Shown here: piece by piece, positions 24,307-33,953 of the stretch
How positions within the stretch are numbered: position 1 is the stretch's first letter
Layout of the letters: each line of letters opens with the position of its first letter
Source of the DNA: an archaeon
Lineage (GTDB): Archaea > Nanobdellota > Nanobdellia > Woesearchaeales > GW2011-AR15
Length of the DNA: 64,000 nt
NCBI GenBank assembly: GCA_018657065.1
Contig: JABHXU010000020.1
Location: 1 to 64,000, forward strand
Direction of reading: 5' to 3'
The notes under the pieces: generated by a model
What the model was told of the DNA's origin: nothing
Database searches by the model: none
The model's input: the letters and a program-made list of their open reading frames with translations, nothing else
Position numbers and translations under genes: made by a program

Positions 24307-26014
24307 ATCTATAGTTCTCTTGTTTCTAGTAACATGTTTCTTTATTTTTAAACCTCTCCTTTTACTCTTTATTCCAGGATTACTAATACTATTTTATGAA
24401 AGAAAAGTTGAAAAAATAATTCTTAAATCTATTCCAATCTCACTTAGTTTTTGGATTGTTAGTTTTTGGTTTTTAAGATTTATAAGAATACCATTGGATC
24501 TATTTTTCTATATTATTCTCATACTTTCTATTCTCGTCATATTGGTTAGTAAATCTCAGAAAATTATATTCAAAAATCCTTGGATTCTTCTAGGATTTTT
24601 TATAGTTATAGTTATTAGATTACTCCCCTTTTTTTTAGTTGATTTTCCATCAGGAGCTGATATGAGTTATCACACGTTGAACACAAAAATTATTGAAACA
24701 CAAAACAAATTTCCTTTAACTTATAATCCTGTTATGCCAATATCTTTTGGTGCATATCCAATTGGATTTCACACAATTTCCGCTTATATCTCAATCCTTT
24801 CAAACTTAGTTGTCTATAAAAGTACCTGGCTTTTAGCTACATTTACATACGCGTTATTGACAATTTCTCTTTATTTATTTTTAAGAAATTACTTTGATAA
24901 AAAAATCTCGTTTTTAACATCTCTTATATTAAGCTTTGTTCCTAATAATCCTCAATTATTTATTTCCTGGGGAGGTAATCCTTTTATCTTATCGGTAGCA
25001 CTATTGTTTTTTTCAATAGGTATAATCGAAAAATTTCCTAAGTTAACAATATTTGATCAAATTAGTTCAATGCTATTATTAGTTGCTTCAATATTTACTC
25101 ATACTATCCCAGCATATGGATTTTTTTACATTTACCTTCCTTATTTTATATTCAAAAATTCAAATACAAAAATTAAAAAAATTATTAAAAAAGCTTTTCC
25201 TTTAGCAATTATTCTCATTTTATTAATGATTCCATATATTTTAAGCTTCAACACAAAAGTTTCAAATAAAGAAATTTCCTGGAGTAAAAATAGACAAGAA
25301 ACAAAATTTTTCTCTTGGAAAGGAAATTATTTAAATTTTTTAATAACTATACCTATATTTTTAAAACTAGTTTTTGGAATTAACATCTTGTTAATTATTT
25401 TGTTTGCATTTGTAGTAAACTTTAATGAAACATTAGTAAAAAGATCTTTTATCATGTATTTAACTACAAATATTGTAATTTTAAGCTCTAAGTATTGGTT
25501 TTTACCTTTTTCATTTTTATTATTCTCTGAAAGAATAGCAATTTTACTTTTAATTCCATTTTCTTTGATTATTGCAACAATGTTTAAAAAATTCTTTGAA
25601 AATAAACAATTAATTCTTACTTCTTTAATTTTAATCTTTTTTATACTTATTAGTTTTATAAATGTTCAAAATACAATAAAAAGTTCAAAAACATTTAGTA
25701 TGGTAACAAAAAATGATTTACTTGGAATGGACTTTATTTTGAAAAACACAGATCCAAATTCTATGTTTATAACAAACTATGGCGACGCTGGTGCATGGAT
25801 TCCAGCTTTAACACTTAGAAAAGCTTCAAATATTCATATCTCTTCGGCCTATTTTGATGAATTTGACGAATATATTTCAACTCAAACTCCTAAATATGTA
25901 TTTATTGGTGAAAAACCCACATACATAATATCCTTAAATCTCAATGATTATTTAAACAGTAATTACGAACAAATTTTTAATTCAGGTGAAACATATATTT
26001 TCAAAATAAAATGA
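24296..26014 (+). CDS. Polytopic GT-C-like membrane protein
   Basis: 572 aa from the ATG at 24296 (a TTG at 24287 is also in frame). About 12 hydrophobic helices span the protein, with a large first extracytoplasmic loop (DFPSGADMSYHTLNTKI) holding an acidic residue where GT-C enzymes have their catalytic Asp. The C-terminal soluble domain begins near DLLGMDFILKNTDPNSMFI and includes TNYGDAGAWIP. This is the layout of archaeal oligosaccharyl- or polyprenyl-phosphate-dependent glycosyltransferases. The specific activity is unknown. It overlaps both neighbours by a few bases. Confidence 0.75.
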   Translation: MKNKSIVLLFLVTCFFIFKPLLLLFIPGLLILFYERKVEKIILKSIPISLSFWIVSFWFLRFIRIPLDLFFYIILILSILVILVSKSQKIIFKNPWILLGFFIVIVIRLLPFFLVDFPSGADMSYHTLNTKIIETQNKFPLTYNPVMPISFGAYPIGFHTISAYISILSNLVVYKSTWLLATFTYALLTISLYLFLRNYFDKKISFLTSLILSFVPNNPQLFISWGGNPFILSVALLFFSIGIIEKFPKLTIFDQISSMLLLVASIFTHTIPAYGFFYIYLPYFIFKNSNTKIKKIIKKAFPLAIILILLMIPYILSFNTKVSNKEISWSKNRQETKFFSWKGNYLNFLITIPIFLKLVFGINILLIILFAFVVNFNETLVKRSFIMYLTTNIVILSSKYWFLPFSFLLFSERIAILLLIPFSLIIATMFKKFFENKQLILTSLILIFFILISFINVQNTIKSSKTFSMVTKNDLLGMDFILKNTDPNSMFITNYGDAGAWIPALTLRKASNIHISSAYFDEFDEYISTQTPKYVFIGEKPTYIISLNLNDYLNSNYEQIFNSGETYIFKIK

Positions 26015-26694
26015 AAAAAGTAATAATTTTGATTCCTTGTTACAATGAGGAAAAAACAATTAAATCTGTCTTAATAAATATTAAAAATTTAAAATCAAAA
26101 AATTACGAATATTACAGTTTAGTTATTGATGACTGTTCTACAGACAATAGTTTTAAAATTTCATCTAAATATGCTAATTATGTTTATAAATTAAAAAATA
26201 AAGTTAATTTAGCTAAAGTTGTGAGTTTTGGTCTTAAAAAAGTAATTGAGAAAAACCCAGATATAATTGTCCATATTGATGCTGACATGCAATATGATTC
26301 TAAAGATATTCCTAAATTATTAAATCTACTTGCAAAAAAAAAATCTGGACTTGTCATTGGTGTTAGAAAAAAAAATATTGGTTTAGTTAAGAAAATTGGA
26401 AATTTTATATTTACTACCTTAACATCATTGATAATTAAAAAAAAGCTTAAGGATTCTCAATCAGGTTTTCGGGCATTAAACATTGAATTAGCAAAAAAAA
26501 TTCATATCACCTCAAAATATACTTACACTCAAGAACAAATAATAAGAACAAATTGGTTAGGTTACAGTATTTATGAAGTGCCAATTAAGTTTAAAAAAAG
26601 AAAACATGGTAAAAGTAGACTAATTAGTAATATTTTTGTCTACGGATTTAATGCATTTTATGATATAATTAAACTAATAATTCATTCTAAATAA
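26011..26694 (+). CDS. GT2 glycosyltransferase
   Basis: 227 aa, GT-A fold only, no membrane helices. Motifs: LIPCYNEEKTIKSVL, VIDDCSTDNSFKI, HIDADMQYDSKDI (DxD) and SQSGFRAL. It resembles the short dolichyl-phosphate mannose synthase class. The start overlaps the previous stop by 4 bases (ATGA). It probably transfers a sugar from a nucleotide donor to a polyprenyl phosphate or lipid-linked glycan. Confidence 0.9.
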   Translation: MKKVIILIPCYNEEKTIKSVLINIKNLKSKNYEYYSLVIDDCSTDNSFKISSKYANYVYKLKNKVNLAKVVSFGLKKVIEKNPDIIVHIDADMQYDSKDIPKLLNLLAKKKSGLVIGVRKKNIGLVKKIGNFIFTTLTSLIIKKKLKDSQSGFRALNIELAKKIHITSKYTYTQEQIIRTNWLGYSIYEVPIKFKKRKHGKSRLISNIFVYGFNAFYDIIKLIIHSK

Positions 26695-26743
26695 GGTTCT
26701 TTCTTTAATAAGTATTAAAAATACAGATTCATTTTTCATTATT

Positions 26744-27868
26744 ATGAAGATAGCAATTGTTTATGATATGATTTATCCTTATTCTATTGGTGGTGCTGAA
26801 TATCGAAATTTTTCACTCGCTAAAGAATTAGTGCTAAAAGGGCATGAAGTGCATCTATTTGGACAAAAGATGTGGAGTGGTGATAAAACTAAAAGAATCA
26901 CAAATGGTTTTTTTATTCATGGATTAACTCATGCTAAAAAAAAATATAATTTTAAGGGACAAAGAAAAATATTTGATCCTATTATTTACTCCTTTGTGCT
27001 ATTTTTTGAGCTAATGAAACACAATTTTGATATTATTGATTGTTCTGCATTTCCTTATTTCCCTTCAATTTCCTGTAAACTATATTCTGTTTTGAAAAAA
27101 AAGCCATTCATCATTACTTGGCATGAAGTATGGTATGATTATTGGTCAAAATACAGGAAAAATATTGCAATATTTGGAAAATTAACTGAAAAATTTGTTT
27201 CAAAACTTTCAAAAAACAACATTGCAGTTTCTATTCACACAAAAAAAAGACTAAATAAACTTACTTCAAAAAAGATAAAATTAATTGAAAATTGGATTGA
27301 AACTAGTGAGATAAAAAAAGCAAAACCCTATGAAAAAAAATATGACATTATTTCTGTAGGAAGACACCTCATACATAAAAATTTTCATCTACTATTAAAA
27401 ATTGCTTCAGTTCTTAATTTAAAAGTCTTAATTATTGGTCAAGGTCCTGAAACACCCCATTTACTTAAAATCCGCAAAGAATTAGATTTAAAAAATGTTG
27501 ACATATTAAGTTTTTCAAAAGAAAAAAATCAATTATACAGATATTTAAAATCCGCAAAAATATTTGTATTATTATCTGAATTAGAAGGATTTAGTATAGT
27601 TGCTTTTGAAGCAATGGCTGCTGGACTTCCAATAATTACATTGAATTCAAAAAGAAATGCATTAAAAGAATATATAAAAGACAATGGTTTTGTCTGCAAT
27701 AAAAATCAAATTGAGATTTCAGACAAAATAAATATGATACTAAAAAACAAAGCATTACAAAAAAAAATGAGCAAAAAATCATTAGAAATTGCAAAAAAGT
27801 TTGATTCAAAAATAAAAACTAAACAAATAATAAAATACTACAATGAAATTAAGCATAATTATTCCTAA
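26744..27868 (+). CDS. GT4 glycosyltransferase (GT-B fold)
   Basis: 374 aa. The N-terminal half starts with IVYDMIYPYSIGGAEYR, the GG-containing acceptor loop of GT4 enzymes, and the C-terminal half has SVGRHLIHKNF, ELEGFSIVAFEAMAAGLPII (EX7E motif that binds the donor sugar nucleotide) and a closing helix. It is a retaining transferase adding a sugar to a growing glycan at the cytoplasmic face. It overlaps the next glycosyltransferase gene by 26 bases. Confidence 0.9.
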   Translation: MKIAIVYDMIYPYSIGGAEYRNFSLAKELVLKGHEVHLFGQKMWSGDKTKRITNGFFIHGLTHAKKKYNFKGQRKIFDPIIYSFVLFFELMKHNFDIIDCSAFPYFPSISCKLYSVLKKKPFIITWHEVWYDYWSKYRKNIAIFGKLTEKFVSKLSKNNIAVSIHTKKRLNKLTSKKIKLIENWIETSEIKKAKPYEKKYDIISVGRHLIHKNFHLLLKIASVLNLKVLIIGQGPETPHLLKIRKELDLKNVDILSFSKEKNQLYRYLKSAKIFVLLSELEGFSIVAFEAMAAGLPIITLNSKRNALKEYIKDNGFVCNKNQIEISDKINMILKNKALQKKMSKKSLEIAKKFDSKIKTKQIIKYYNEIKHNYS

Positions 27869-28757
27869 TTTTAATAGTGAAAATACTATTTTAAAAACAC
27901 TTGATAGTATTTACTCTCAAAATTTAAAGGATTTTGAAGTTATTGTAATTGATAATGCTTCAACTGACAATTCTTTAGATTTAATATCTAAATATCCTTT
28001 AAAAATAATTAAATTAAAAAAAAATTATGGAGCTTCTAAAGCTAGAAATAAAGGTATTAGTAATGCCTCAGGAAAATATCTAGTATTTATTGATTCTGAT
28101 GCTTGGTTTTCAAAAAACAGTTTAAAAAAACTAGTACAAAAATTAAAAAAAGTAGATATTGTTTTTCCTAAAATCATTTTTGAAAATAAAGATATCTTTT
28201 ATCCAAACAATTCAATTGAAAAAAAGTATCCACACATTAGTGCTTGCTTTGGAGTTAAAAAAAATTCATTAGAAAAACTAGATGAATTATTTGATGAATT
28301 TTATGAAACATATTTAGAAGATTATGATTTTTTTATGAGATGTAATTTAGTTAAACTTAAAGCCAAATATATTAAAAGTTCAATAATTATACACAAGAAT
28401 AAAACTTCAGTTGCAGATTATTCAAATAGATATTATTTAGAAGTTAGAAACACTCTTTATGGTATTAAAAAACTAGGTAATCTACCAAAAAAAACTATTC
28501 TCTACAATCCCTTCAAATATAGTGATTTAACAAAGATAGTGTTATATGGATTTTTTAACTTTGCTTGGTTTAATTGGCAAAATAACAATAGATTAAACTT
28601 TTACAAAAAAATTAAAACAATTCTCTTTAAAAAAAATACAATTTCAAAAAATTCTTTTTTTTTAAAACAAACAAAAGCAGCATTTCTTAATATAAAAAAC
28701 AACAAAATTAAAATTAATTTAAAAAAAAAGAAAATTATATTTTTTTATTCTCAATAA
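27843..28757 (+). CDS. GT2 glycosyltransferase (rhamnosyltransferase-like)
   Basis: 304 aa. GT-A motifs: SIIIPNFNSENTILKTLDSI, IDNASTDNSLDLI, GASKARNKGI and FIDSDAWFSK (DxD). A likely catalytic DYDFF motif sits at about residue 160 (EDYDFFMRC). The Lys-rich C-terminal 60 residues are unusually basic and may contact the membrane. It overlaps the GT4 gene upstream and converges on the asparagine synthetase-type gene with a 23-base overlap. Confidence 0.88.
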   Translation: MKLSIIIPNFNSENTILKTLDSIYSQNLKDFEVIVIDNASTDNSLDLISKYPLKIIKLKKNYGASKARNKGISNASGKYLVFIDSDAWFSKNSLKKLVQKLKKVDIVFPKIIFENKDIFYPNNSIEKKYPHISACFGVKKNSLEKLDELFDEFYETYLEDYDFFMRCNLVKLKAKYIKSSIIIHKNKTSVADYSNRYYLEVRNTLYGIKKLGNLPKKTILYNPFKYSDLTKIVLYGFFNFAWFNWQNNNRLNFYKKIKTILFKKNTISKNSFFLKQTKAAFLNIKNNKIKINLKKKKIIFFYSQ

Positions 28758-30615
28758 AAGTATTATGCCATATTAAAAAATTAGTAACTGTCCATATTTG
28801 TCTTGAATAATATAATCTAGTTAAAGGATTAATACTTAATATTCTTTGAGAGAAAGGTTTTTTATCTTGATATAATTTTTTTAAATATGATTTATCAAAA
28901 AAATTGGAAATTACTTTTTGGTTATCATCTAAAACCTGATTTGCATAATCTCCAAAATCTCTTTTTAGCCAATTATCTGTAGGAACTAAAAATCTCTGTT
29001 TTTTCTTCTTAATAATTGATCTAGGCAGTGTTCCAACCATTGCCTTTCTAATTATATACTTCTCATTAAATCCTTTTAATTTATAATTAACTGGAATTGT
29101 TGCTGAAAATTCTACTAATCTATGATCACAAAATGGAACTCTTCCTTCTACTGATTTTGCCATAGTAATTTTGTCATATTTTAATAGCATATTATTTGGT
29201 AAATAGGTATTAATATCACTATAAAGAAGTTTATTAACAAAATTATTTTTAATTGATAAATATTGTTTCAAAGGATTTTCTTGCCTTGTTAAGCTTTTCT
29301 TAAAATTATTAGAAAAAAGTTTTTGTTTTTCCTCTTCACCAAAAACTGAAGTTAGTTCTAAAAAAGATTTAGGTAAATAATCTTTTCTTGTAGTTAAAAA
29401 ACTCTTTAATTTAATAAAAAAAGGTTCTTTGGTTAATGGAGTAATTGCACCATTCACTGTTTTTCTTAAAATTAAAGGGAGTTTATTGTACTGTCTTAAG
29501 ATTTTATAAAGTTTATATTGCTCATATCCTGCAAATACCTCATCCGCTCCATCACCGTTTAATAATACTTTCACTTTTTTTGAAGCATTTTTTGCTAAAA
29601 CATAATTTGGAATTGCAGTAGGATCTGCAACAGGTTCATCCAAATGCCATACTAATTTAGGAAGATATTTAATATAACTAGAATCAATAATATATTCTTC
29701 ATGTTCAGTTCCAAACTTGTCAGATACAAGTTTAGCTGCTTTGAACTCATTATTAAATCCTTCATCAAAACCCATTGTAAATGTTTTAATATTTGAATCT
29801 GAATTTTTACTCATCATAGCAACAATTGAACTAGAATCAATTCCTCCTGAAAGAAGAGCACCAATCGGAACGTCTGCAATCATTCGTTTTTTTACTGAAT
29901 CTTCAAATAATTTTTGGAATTTATTTGTAAAATATGCTAAACTCTTTGATTGTTCAGAAAACTCCAAATTCCAATATTTTCTCGTTACTAGTTTATTATC
30001 TTTAAAAACTAGATAATGAGCAGGTAATAATTTTTTTATTCCTTTAATAAATGTACTTTCTCCGGGACAATATCTAAATGTAAAGTAATTGTTTATTGAA
30101 TTATGGTTAAGTTCTTTTTTTAAATCTTCAAACAAAAAAATTGCTTTCATTTCAGAAGAAAATAAAAATCTATTGTCATCAAAAGAATAATAAAGTGGCT
30201 TAATTCCTAGTCTATCACGTGCAATAAAAATTTCTTTTTTTTCTAAATCATATATTATTAAAGCAAACATACCATTAAAATAATTAAGACATTTTTTTCC
30301 ATATTCTTCATAACTATGAATAACTATTTCTGTATCTGAATTAGTTTTAAACTTATATCCTTTTTTCTCTAATCTCGTTCTTAGCTCTTTATAATTGTAG
30401 ATTTCACCATTAAAAAAAACTAATTTTGTTTTTTTAGCATTATAAATTGGTTGATTTCCCTTATCTAAATCAATTATTGATAATCTAGTATAACCTATGG
30501 TAAATAATTCATCTTCGTAAATACTATTATCATCAGGTCCTCTATGATTTAATATTTTAACAATAGATTTAGCTAGTTTTTTGTCAGAAAAATTAAATCC
30601 AAAAATACCACACAT
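28735..30615 (-). CDS. asnB: Asparagine synthetase (glutamine-hydrolysing) family amidotransferase
   Basis: 626 aa, full length. The N-terminal Ntn glutaminase domain starts CGIFGF (nucleophile Cys2) with RLSIIDLDKGNQP and FNGEIYNY; the C-terminal ATP pyrophosphatase domain has ALLSGGIDSSSIVAM (PP-loop) and EFSATIPVNYKLK-like downstream segments. It transfers ammonia from glutamine to an activated carboxylate. Inside a glycan locus, AsnB homologues often amidate uronic acids rather than aspartate, and a UDP-sugar dehydrogenase lies at 45649. It is the only minus-strand gene in the 22-39.9 kb run. Confidence 0.92.
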   Translation of the reverse strand: MCGIFGFNFSDKKLAKSIVKILNHRGPDDNSIYEDELFTIGYTRLSIIDLDKGNQPIYNAKKTKLVFFNGEIYNYKELRTRLEKKGYKFKTNSDTEIVIHSYEEYGKKCLNYFNGMFALIIYDLEKKEIFIARDRLGIKPLYYSFDDNRFLFSSEMKAIFLFEDLKKELNHNSINNYFTFRYCPGESTFIKGIKKLLPAHYLVFKDNKLVTRKYWNLEFSEQSKSLAYFTNKFQKLFEDSVKKRMIADVPIGALLSGGIDSSSIVAMMSKNSDSNIKTFTMGFDEGFNNEFKAAKLVSDKFGTEHEEYIIDSSYIKYLPKLVWHLDEPVADPTAIPNYVLAKNASKKVKVLLNGDGADEVFAGYEQYKLYKILRQYNKLPLILRKTVNGAITPLTKEPFFIKLKSFLTTRKDYLPKSFLELTSVFGEEEKQKLFSNNFKKSLTRQENPLKQYLSIKNNFVNKLLYSDINTYLPNNMLLKYDKITMAKSVEGRVPFCDHRLVEFSATIPVNYKLKGFNEKYIIRKAMVGTLPRSIIKKKKQRFLVPTDNWLKRDFGDYANQVLDDNQKVISNFFDKSYLKKLYQDKKPFSQRILSINPLTRLYYSRQIWTVTNFLIWHNTFIENKKI

Positions 30616-30769
30616 AGATTAAATTATATTATTCTTTTGTTTAAAAAATTATGTGTATAGCTTAAATATATAATAATTCACAAATGATTGAATATGATTA
30701 AACTAACTATAATCATTAAATAAGTTATTGATAGAAAAGCTTTTAACTATTTTTGATATATAATTTTAA

Positions 30770-32170
30770 ATGAAAGTTTTGTTTGTTATATCACCTGATA
30801 TTATTCCAAAAAAAAAATTCATTAAACCTAAAAAAAAAGTTGGCCTTTATATTCCTTTGTCAATAGCTCAAATTAGTGCTGTTCTTGAAGAACAAGGCCA
30901 TGATATAAAAGTTTTAGATTTAAGATTATCAAATAATATTTTTCATGATTTATTTAATAGCATAAAAAATTCAACCCCTGATTTAGTAGGTTTTACTGAT
31001 TCGTTTTTTTCTGCAAAAATCACCCAAGATCTTACAAAAGAGTTAAGAAAAAAATTCAAGGGTTTAATTGTTTTAGGAGGTTCTTATGCAACTGTTTTTG
31101 CTAAAAACATTTTAAAAATAAATAAAGCAATAGATATAATTGTACTAGATGAAGCAGATTACACCATTGGAGAGATTTTAAGCTCAAAAAATACTAGTAC
31201 AAAGTTAAACAAAATTAATGGAATAATGTTTAGAAAAGGCAAAAAAATAATTGAAACAAAATCTAGACCTGTTATTCAAAATCTTGATATTTTACCAACT
31301 CCAGCTTTTCACTTGTTTGATTTTAACAAATATATTCCTAATCCAAAACACTGTAAAAGAACTCCAATAGCACCTATGATAACATCTAGAGGATGTGTAT
31401 ATGGAAAATGTTCTTTTTGTTATCAACCTAGAAAGTATGGCAAAAGACAATCACCAAAAAAAGTTGTATCTCAAATTGTTGAGCTTCATAAAAAATATGG
31501 AATTAAAGAAGTCCGTTTTTGGGATGATGTTTTTCTGTACAACAATAAATGGATTAATGAATTTTGTGAATTACTTGAAAAAGAAAATTTAGATATTATT
31601 TGGGCATGTCATGCTAGAGTTGACACAGTAAGTAAAGAAATGCTTTTAAGAGTTAAAAAAGCAGGTTGCTGGCAAGTTTTATACGGATTAGAATCTGCAA
31701 ATTTTAATTTATTAAAAAATATTAATAAAGGAACAACAAAAAAACAAGCAAGAAATGCAGTAAAATGGACCAAAGAAGTTGGTATTGAAGTTCGCGTTTC
31801 TTGTATTTTAGGTCTCCCAGGTGAAACTCCTGAGTTAACTGATGAAACTATTAATTTTGCATATCAACTTGATCCTGATATTTTACAATTTAGTTTAATT
31901 ACACCTTATCCTGGATCTAAAATGTATGAACAATACAAAAATTCAAAACAGCTTGATCCTAATATTAAGAAATATTGTGAAATTAAACCTGTTTTTCTTC
32001 CAAAGGGTTATAAAAATTTAAAACAACTTGAAAAAAAATATAAACAAGCGTATAGCAATTTTTATTTTAAACCAAAATATCTGCTTGGAAGAATTTTAAA
32101 AATTCGCACTTTTGATGACATAAAAAGATATTACAATGGAATTTTAATGGCTATTAATATGAGTAAATAA
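30770..32170 (+). CDS. Cobalamin-binding-type radical SAM protein, CX4CX2C variant
   Basis: 466 aa. Residues ~1-150 form a Rossmann-like B12-binding domain (IPLSIAQISAVLEEQGHDIKVLD; GLIVLGGSYAT), and the radical SAM core begins SRGCVYGKCSFC (Cys209, Cys214, Cys217), one residue longer between the first two cysteines than the usual CX3CX2C, as in some B12-radical SAM subgroups. The core continues with GLESANFNLLKNINKGTT and GLPGETPELT. Members methylate or rearrange carbons, often in lipids and sugars. The C-terminal helical tail (FYFKPKYLLGRILKI) recurs in the proteins at 41782 and 43236. A TATA-like element lies about 25 bases before the ATG. Confidence 0.88.
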   Translation: MKVLFVISPDIIPKKKFIKPKKKVGLYIPLSIAQISAVLEEQGHDIKVLDLRLSNNIFHDLFNSIKNSTPDLVGFTDSFFSAKITQDLTKELRKKFKGLIVLGGSYATVFAKNILKINKAIDIIVLDEADYTIGEILSSKNTSTKLNKINGIMFRKGKKIIETKSRPVIQNLDILPTPAFHLFDFNKYIPNPKHCKRTPIAPMITSRGCVYGKCSFCYQPRKYGKRQSPKKVVSQIVELHKKYGIKEVRFWDDVFLYNNKWINEFCELLEKENLDIIWACHARVDTVSKEMLLRVKKAGCWQVLYGLESANFNLLKNINKGTTKKQARNAVKWTKEVGIEVRVSCILGLPGETPELTDETINFAYQLDPDILQFSLITPYPGSKMYEQYKNSKQLDPNIKKYCEIKPVFLPKGYKNLKQLEKKYKQAYSNFYFKPKYLLGRILKIRTFDDIKRYYNGILMAINMSK

Positions 32171-32207
32171 AGCAAATTATATATAATAATTAAAATCTAA
32201 TAAACTC

Positions 32208-33899
32208 GTGAAACAAAGAAAAATATCTAAGAAAAAATACTTTTTAATTTTTCTTAGTCTGATTTTTTGTATTTCTAATATTTTTTGGATACTAAATGAT
32301 ACTAGACCTTACTCTTACGAAGACCTTGTTCTAGTGTCAAAAGTTGATACTCTTATATATAATACCAATACAATCAATGAAAAGATTAACTATCTCTGGT
32401 CATCTGATTATCCTCCATTTATTCCTTCATTATTATTTTTTTTAGCATCTGTTATAGGTACAAATGGAAAAACTCTTTTATTAGCCAATATCCTTTTTTT
32501 CCCCTTTCTTATTCTTGGGATATATAAATTATCTAAAGAATTAATACATAAAAATGCTGGTATAAAAACAACTCTTTTTTTTCTTAGTTTTGCTACAATA
32601 AATTATTTATCAAGAACTATGTATGATCAATTTATTCTTATGACCTTTCTAGTTTGGAATATTTATTTTCTTCTTAAATCCAAATTCTTTCAGATAAGAT
32701 CCTTTTCAATTTGGTATGCAATTTTATTTTCTGTAGGCATGTTATCAAGATACTCAATATTGCCATTCTTAATTGCTCCGCTAGTATATTTTATTTTAAT
32801 TATAATATTTAGAATTATAAAAAACAAAAAAGCACAAAAAACAAAATTTTCTAATAAAGATAAAACTCAGTTTTTAAATTGTATTCTATCATTAAGTTTA
32901 ATTTTTTTAATAATTGCGCCGTGGTATATTCCCAATCTACACAATATCTTTAGTAGATATTCACTTGCTCAAAATCTTCAAACAAAAAACTGCTATTGGT
33001 ATTTTTTCTTCTTTAATTTAATTGGTTTTTTGAATCTTATAATTTGTATAACATTAATATTTTCAAATTTTTTTAATAAAGTCAAAAAAATTAGGCTAAA
33101 CAAACATTTTTCTATAAATATTTTTCTAATAATAATAAGCTTACTATTTTTTATTAGTTTTCCAAAAAAAAATAACCAAAGCTTAATTCCTCTGTTAATT
33201 CCCATTTCTATGATTTTAGGATCTTTATATTTTAAATCAAAGAACAAAATAATTAATTATTTTATATTTATTATTTTAATTCTACAGTGTTTTGTTCTAA
33301 CTTCACCCATTAAAGCAAATTCAAAGCTTGACCAATTTATTTATCAAAGTAAGATTGTGAATCCAAAACTTGAACAAAAAAATTGTTTTTTCTTTATAGG
33401 TCAAAGTTCTTGGATAAATGGGAATTTAAATATTGGCCATTCTTCAAATTTACTCGTTTTAGATAAAAAAAAGTATCCAATAAATACATTATTTAATCAA
33501 ATAGCACAAAAAAATGTTTCAGCTAAAATTTATTTATTTGTACATGAATCTTATCTTCATGAAAGTCATTTAATGCATTTTTCAAATATATTTAATAAAT
33601 CAAATATTGTTGGTAGTAGTATTACTGGATTAAGCTCTCCTGAAGAAGTTTTGTTCAATAAAGTCTCTCCTTCTTCTTCATTTAAATGGATAGATGATTT
33701 CAACTTTTTAGTTTTCCCTATAGATCTGATGTATTTTAATGAAACGTTAATATTAGATGAAATTAATCTAAATAAACTTAAGATTATCTCTCAATACCTG
33801 ACTAATAATAATAGTCAACATAAATTAATCGACTCATTTAATCTTACTAATGAAATTTCAAAAAATAAGTATGAAATTGGAATTTTTTACAAGAATTAA
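32208..33899 (+). CDS. GT-C-like polytopic membrane protein (family A, copy 1)
   Basis: 563 aa starting at GTG. About ten hydrophobic helices are followed by a soluble C-terminal part (from ~residue 370). The first extracytoplasmic loop, DTRPYSYEDLVLV and DYPPFIPSLLFF, places acidic residues as in PMT/ArnT (GT39/GT83)-like enzymes, which use polyprenyl-phosphate sugars. It has a clear paralogue at 39911-41776 (NIFWI-x-x-DTRP-x-S-x-EDL shared). It follows the radical SAM gene by 37 bases. Confidence 0.72.
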   Translation: MKQRKISKKKYFLIFLSLIFCISNIFWILNDTRPYSYEDLVLVSKVDTLIYNTNTINEKINYLWSSDYPPFIPSLLFFLASVIGTNGKTLLLANILFFPFLILGIYKLSKELIHKNAGIKTTLFFLSFATINYLSRTMYDQFILMTFLVWNIYFLLKSKFFQIRSFSIWYAILFSVGMLSRYSILPFLIAPLVYFILIIIFRIIKNKKAQKTKFSNKDKTQFLNCILSLSLIFLIIAPWYIPNLHNIFSRYSLAQNLQTKNCYWYFFFFNLIGFLNLIICITLIFSNFFNKVKKIRLNKHFSINIFLIIISLLFFISFPKKNNQSLIPLLIPISMILGSLYFKSKNKIINYFIFIILILQCFVLTSPIKANSKLDQFIYQSKIVNPKLEQKNCFFFIGQSSWINGNLNIGHSSNLLVLDKKKYPINTLFNQIAQKNVSAKIYLFVHESYLHESHLMHFSNIFNKSNIVGSSITGLSSPEEVLFNKVSPSSSFKWIDDFNFLVFPIDLMYFNETLILDEINLNKLKIISQYLTNNNSQHKLIDSFNLTNEISKNKYEIGIFYKN

Positions 33900-33953
33900 T
33901 TTTTTATCTAAAAATATAATATTTATAAAGATTAATCTATATTAAAAAAACAT

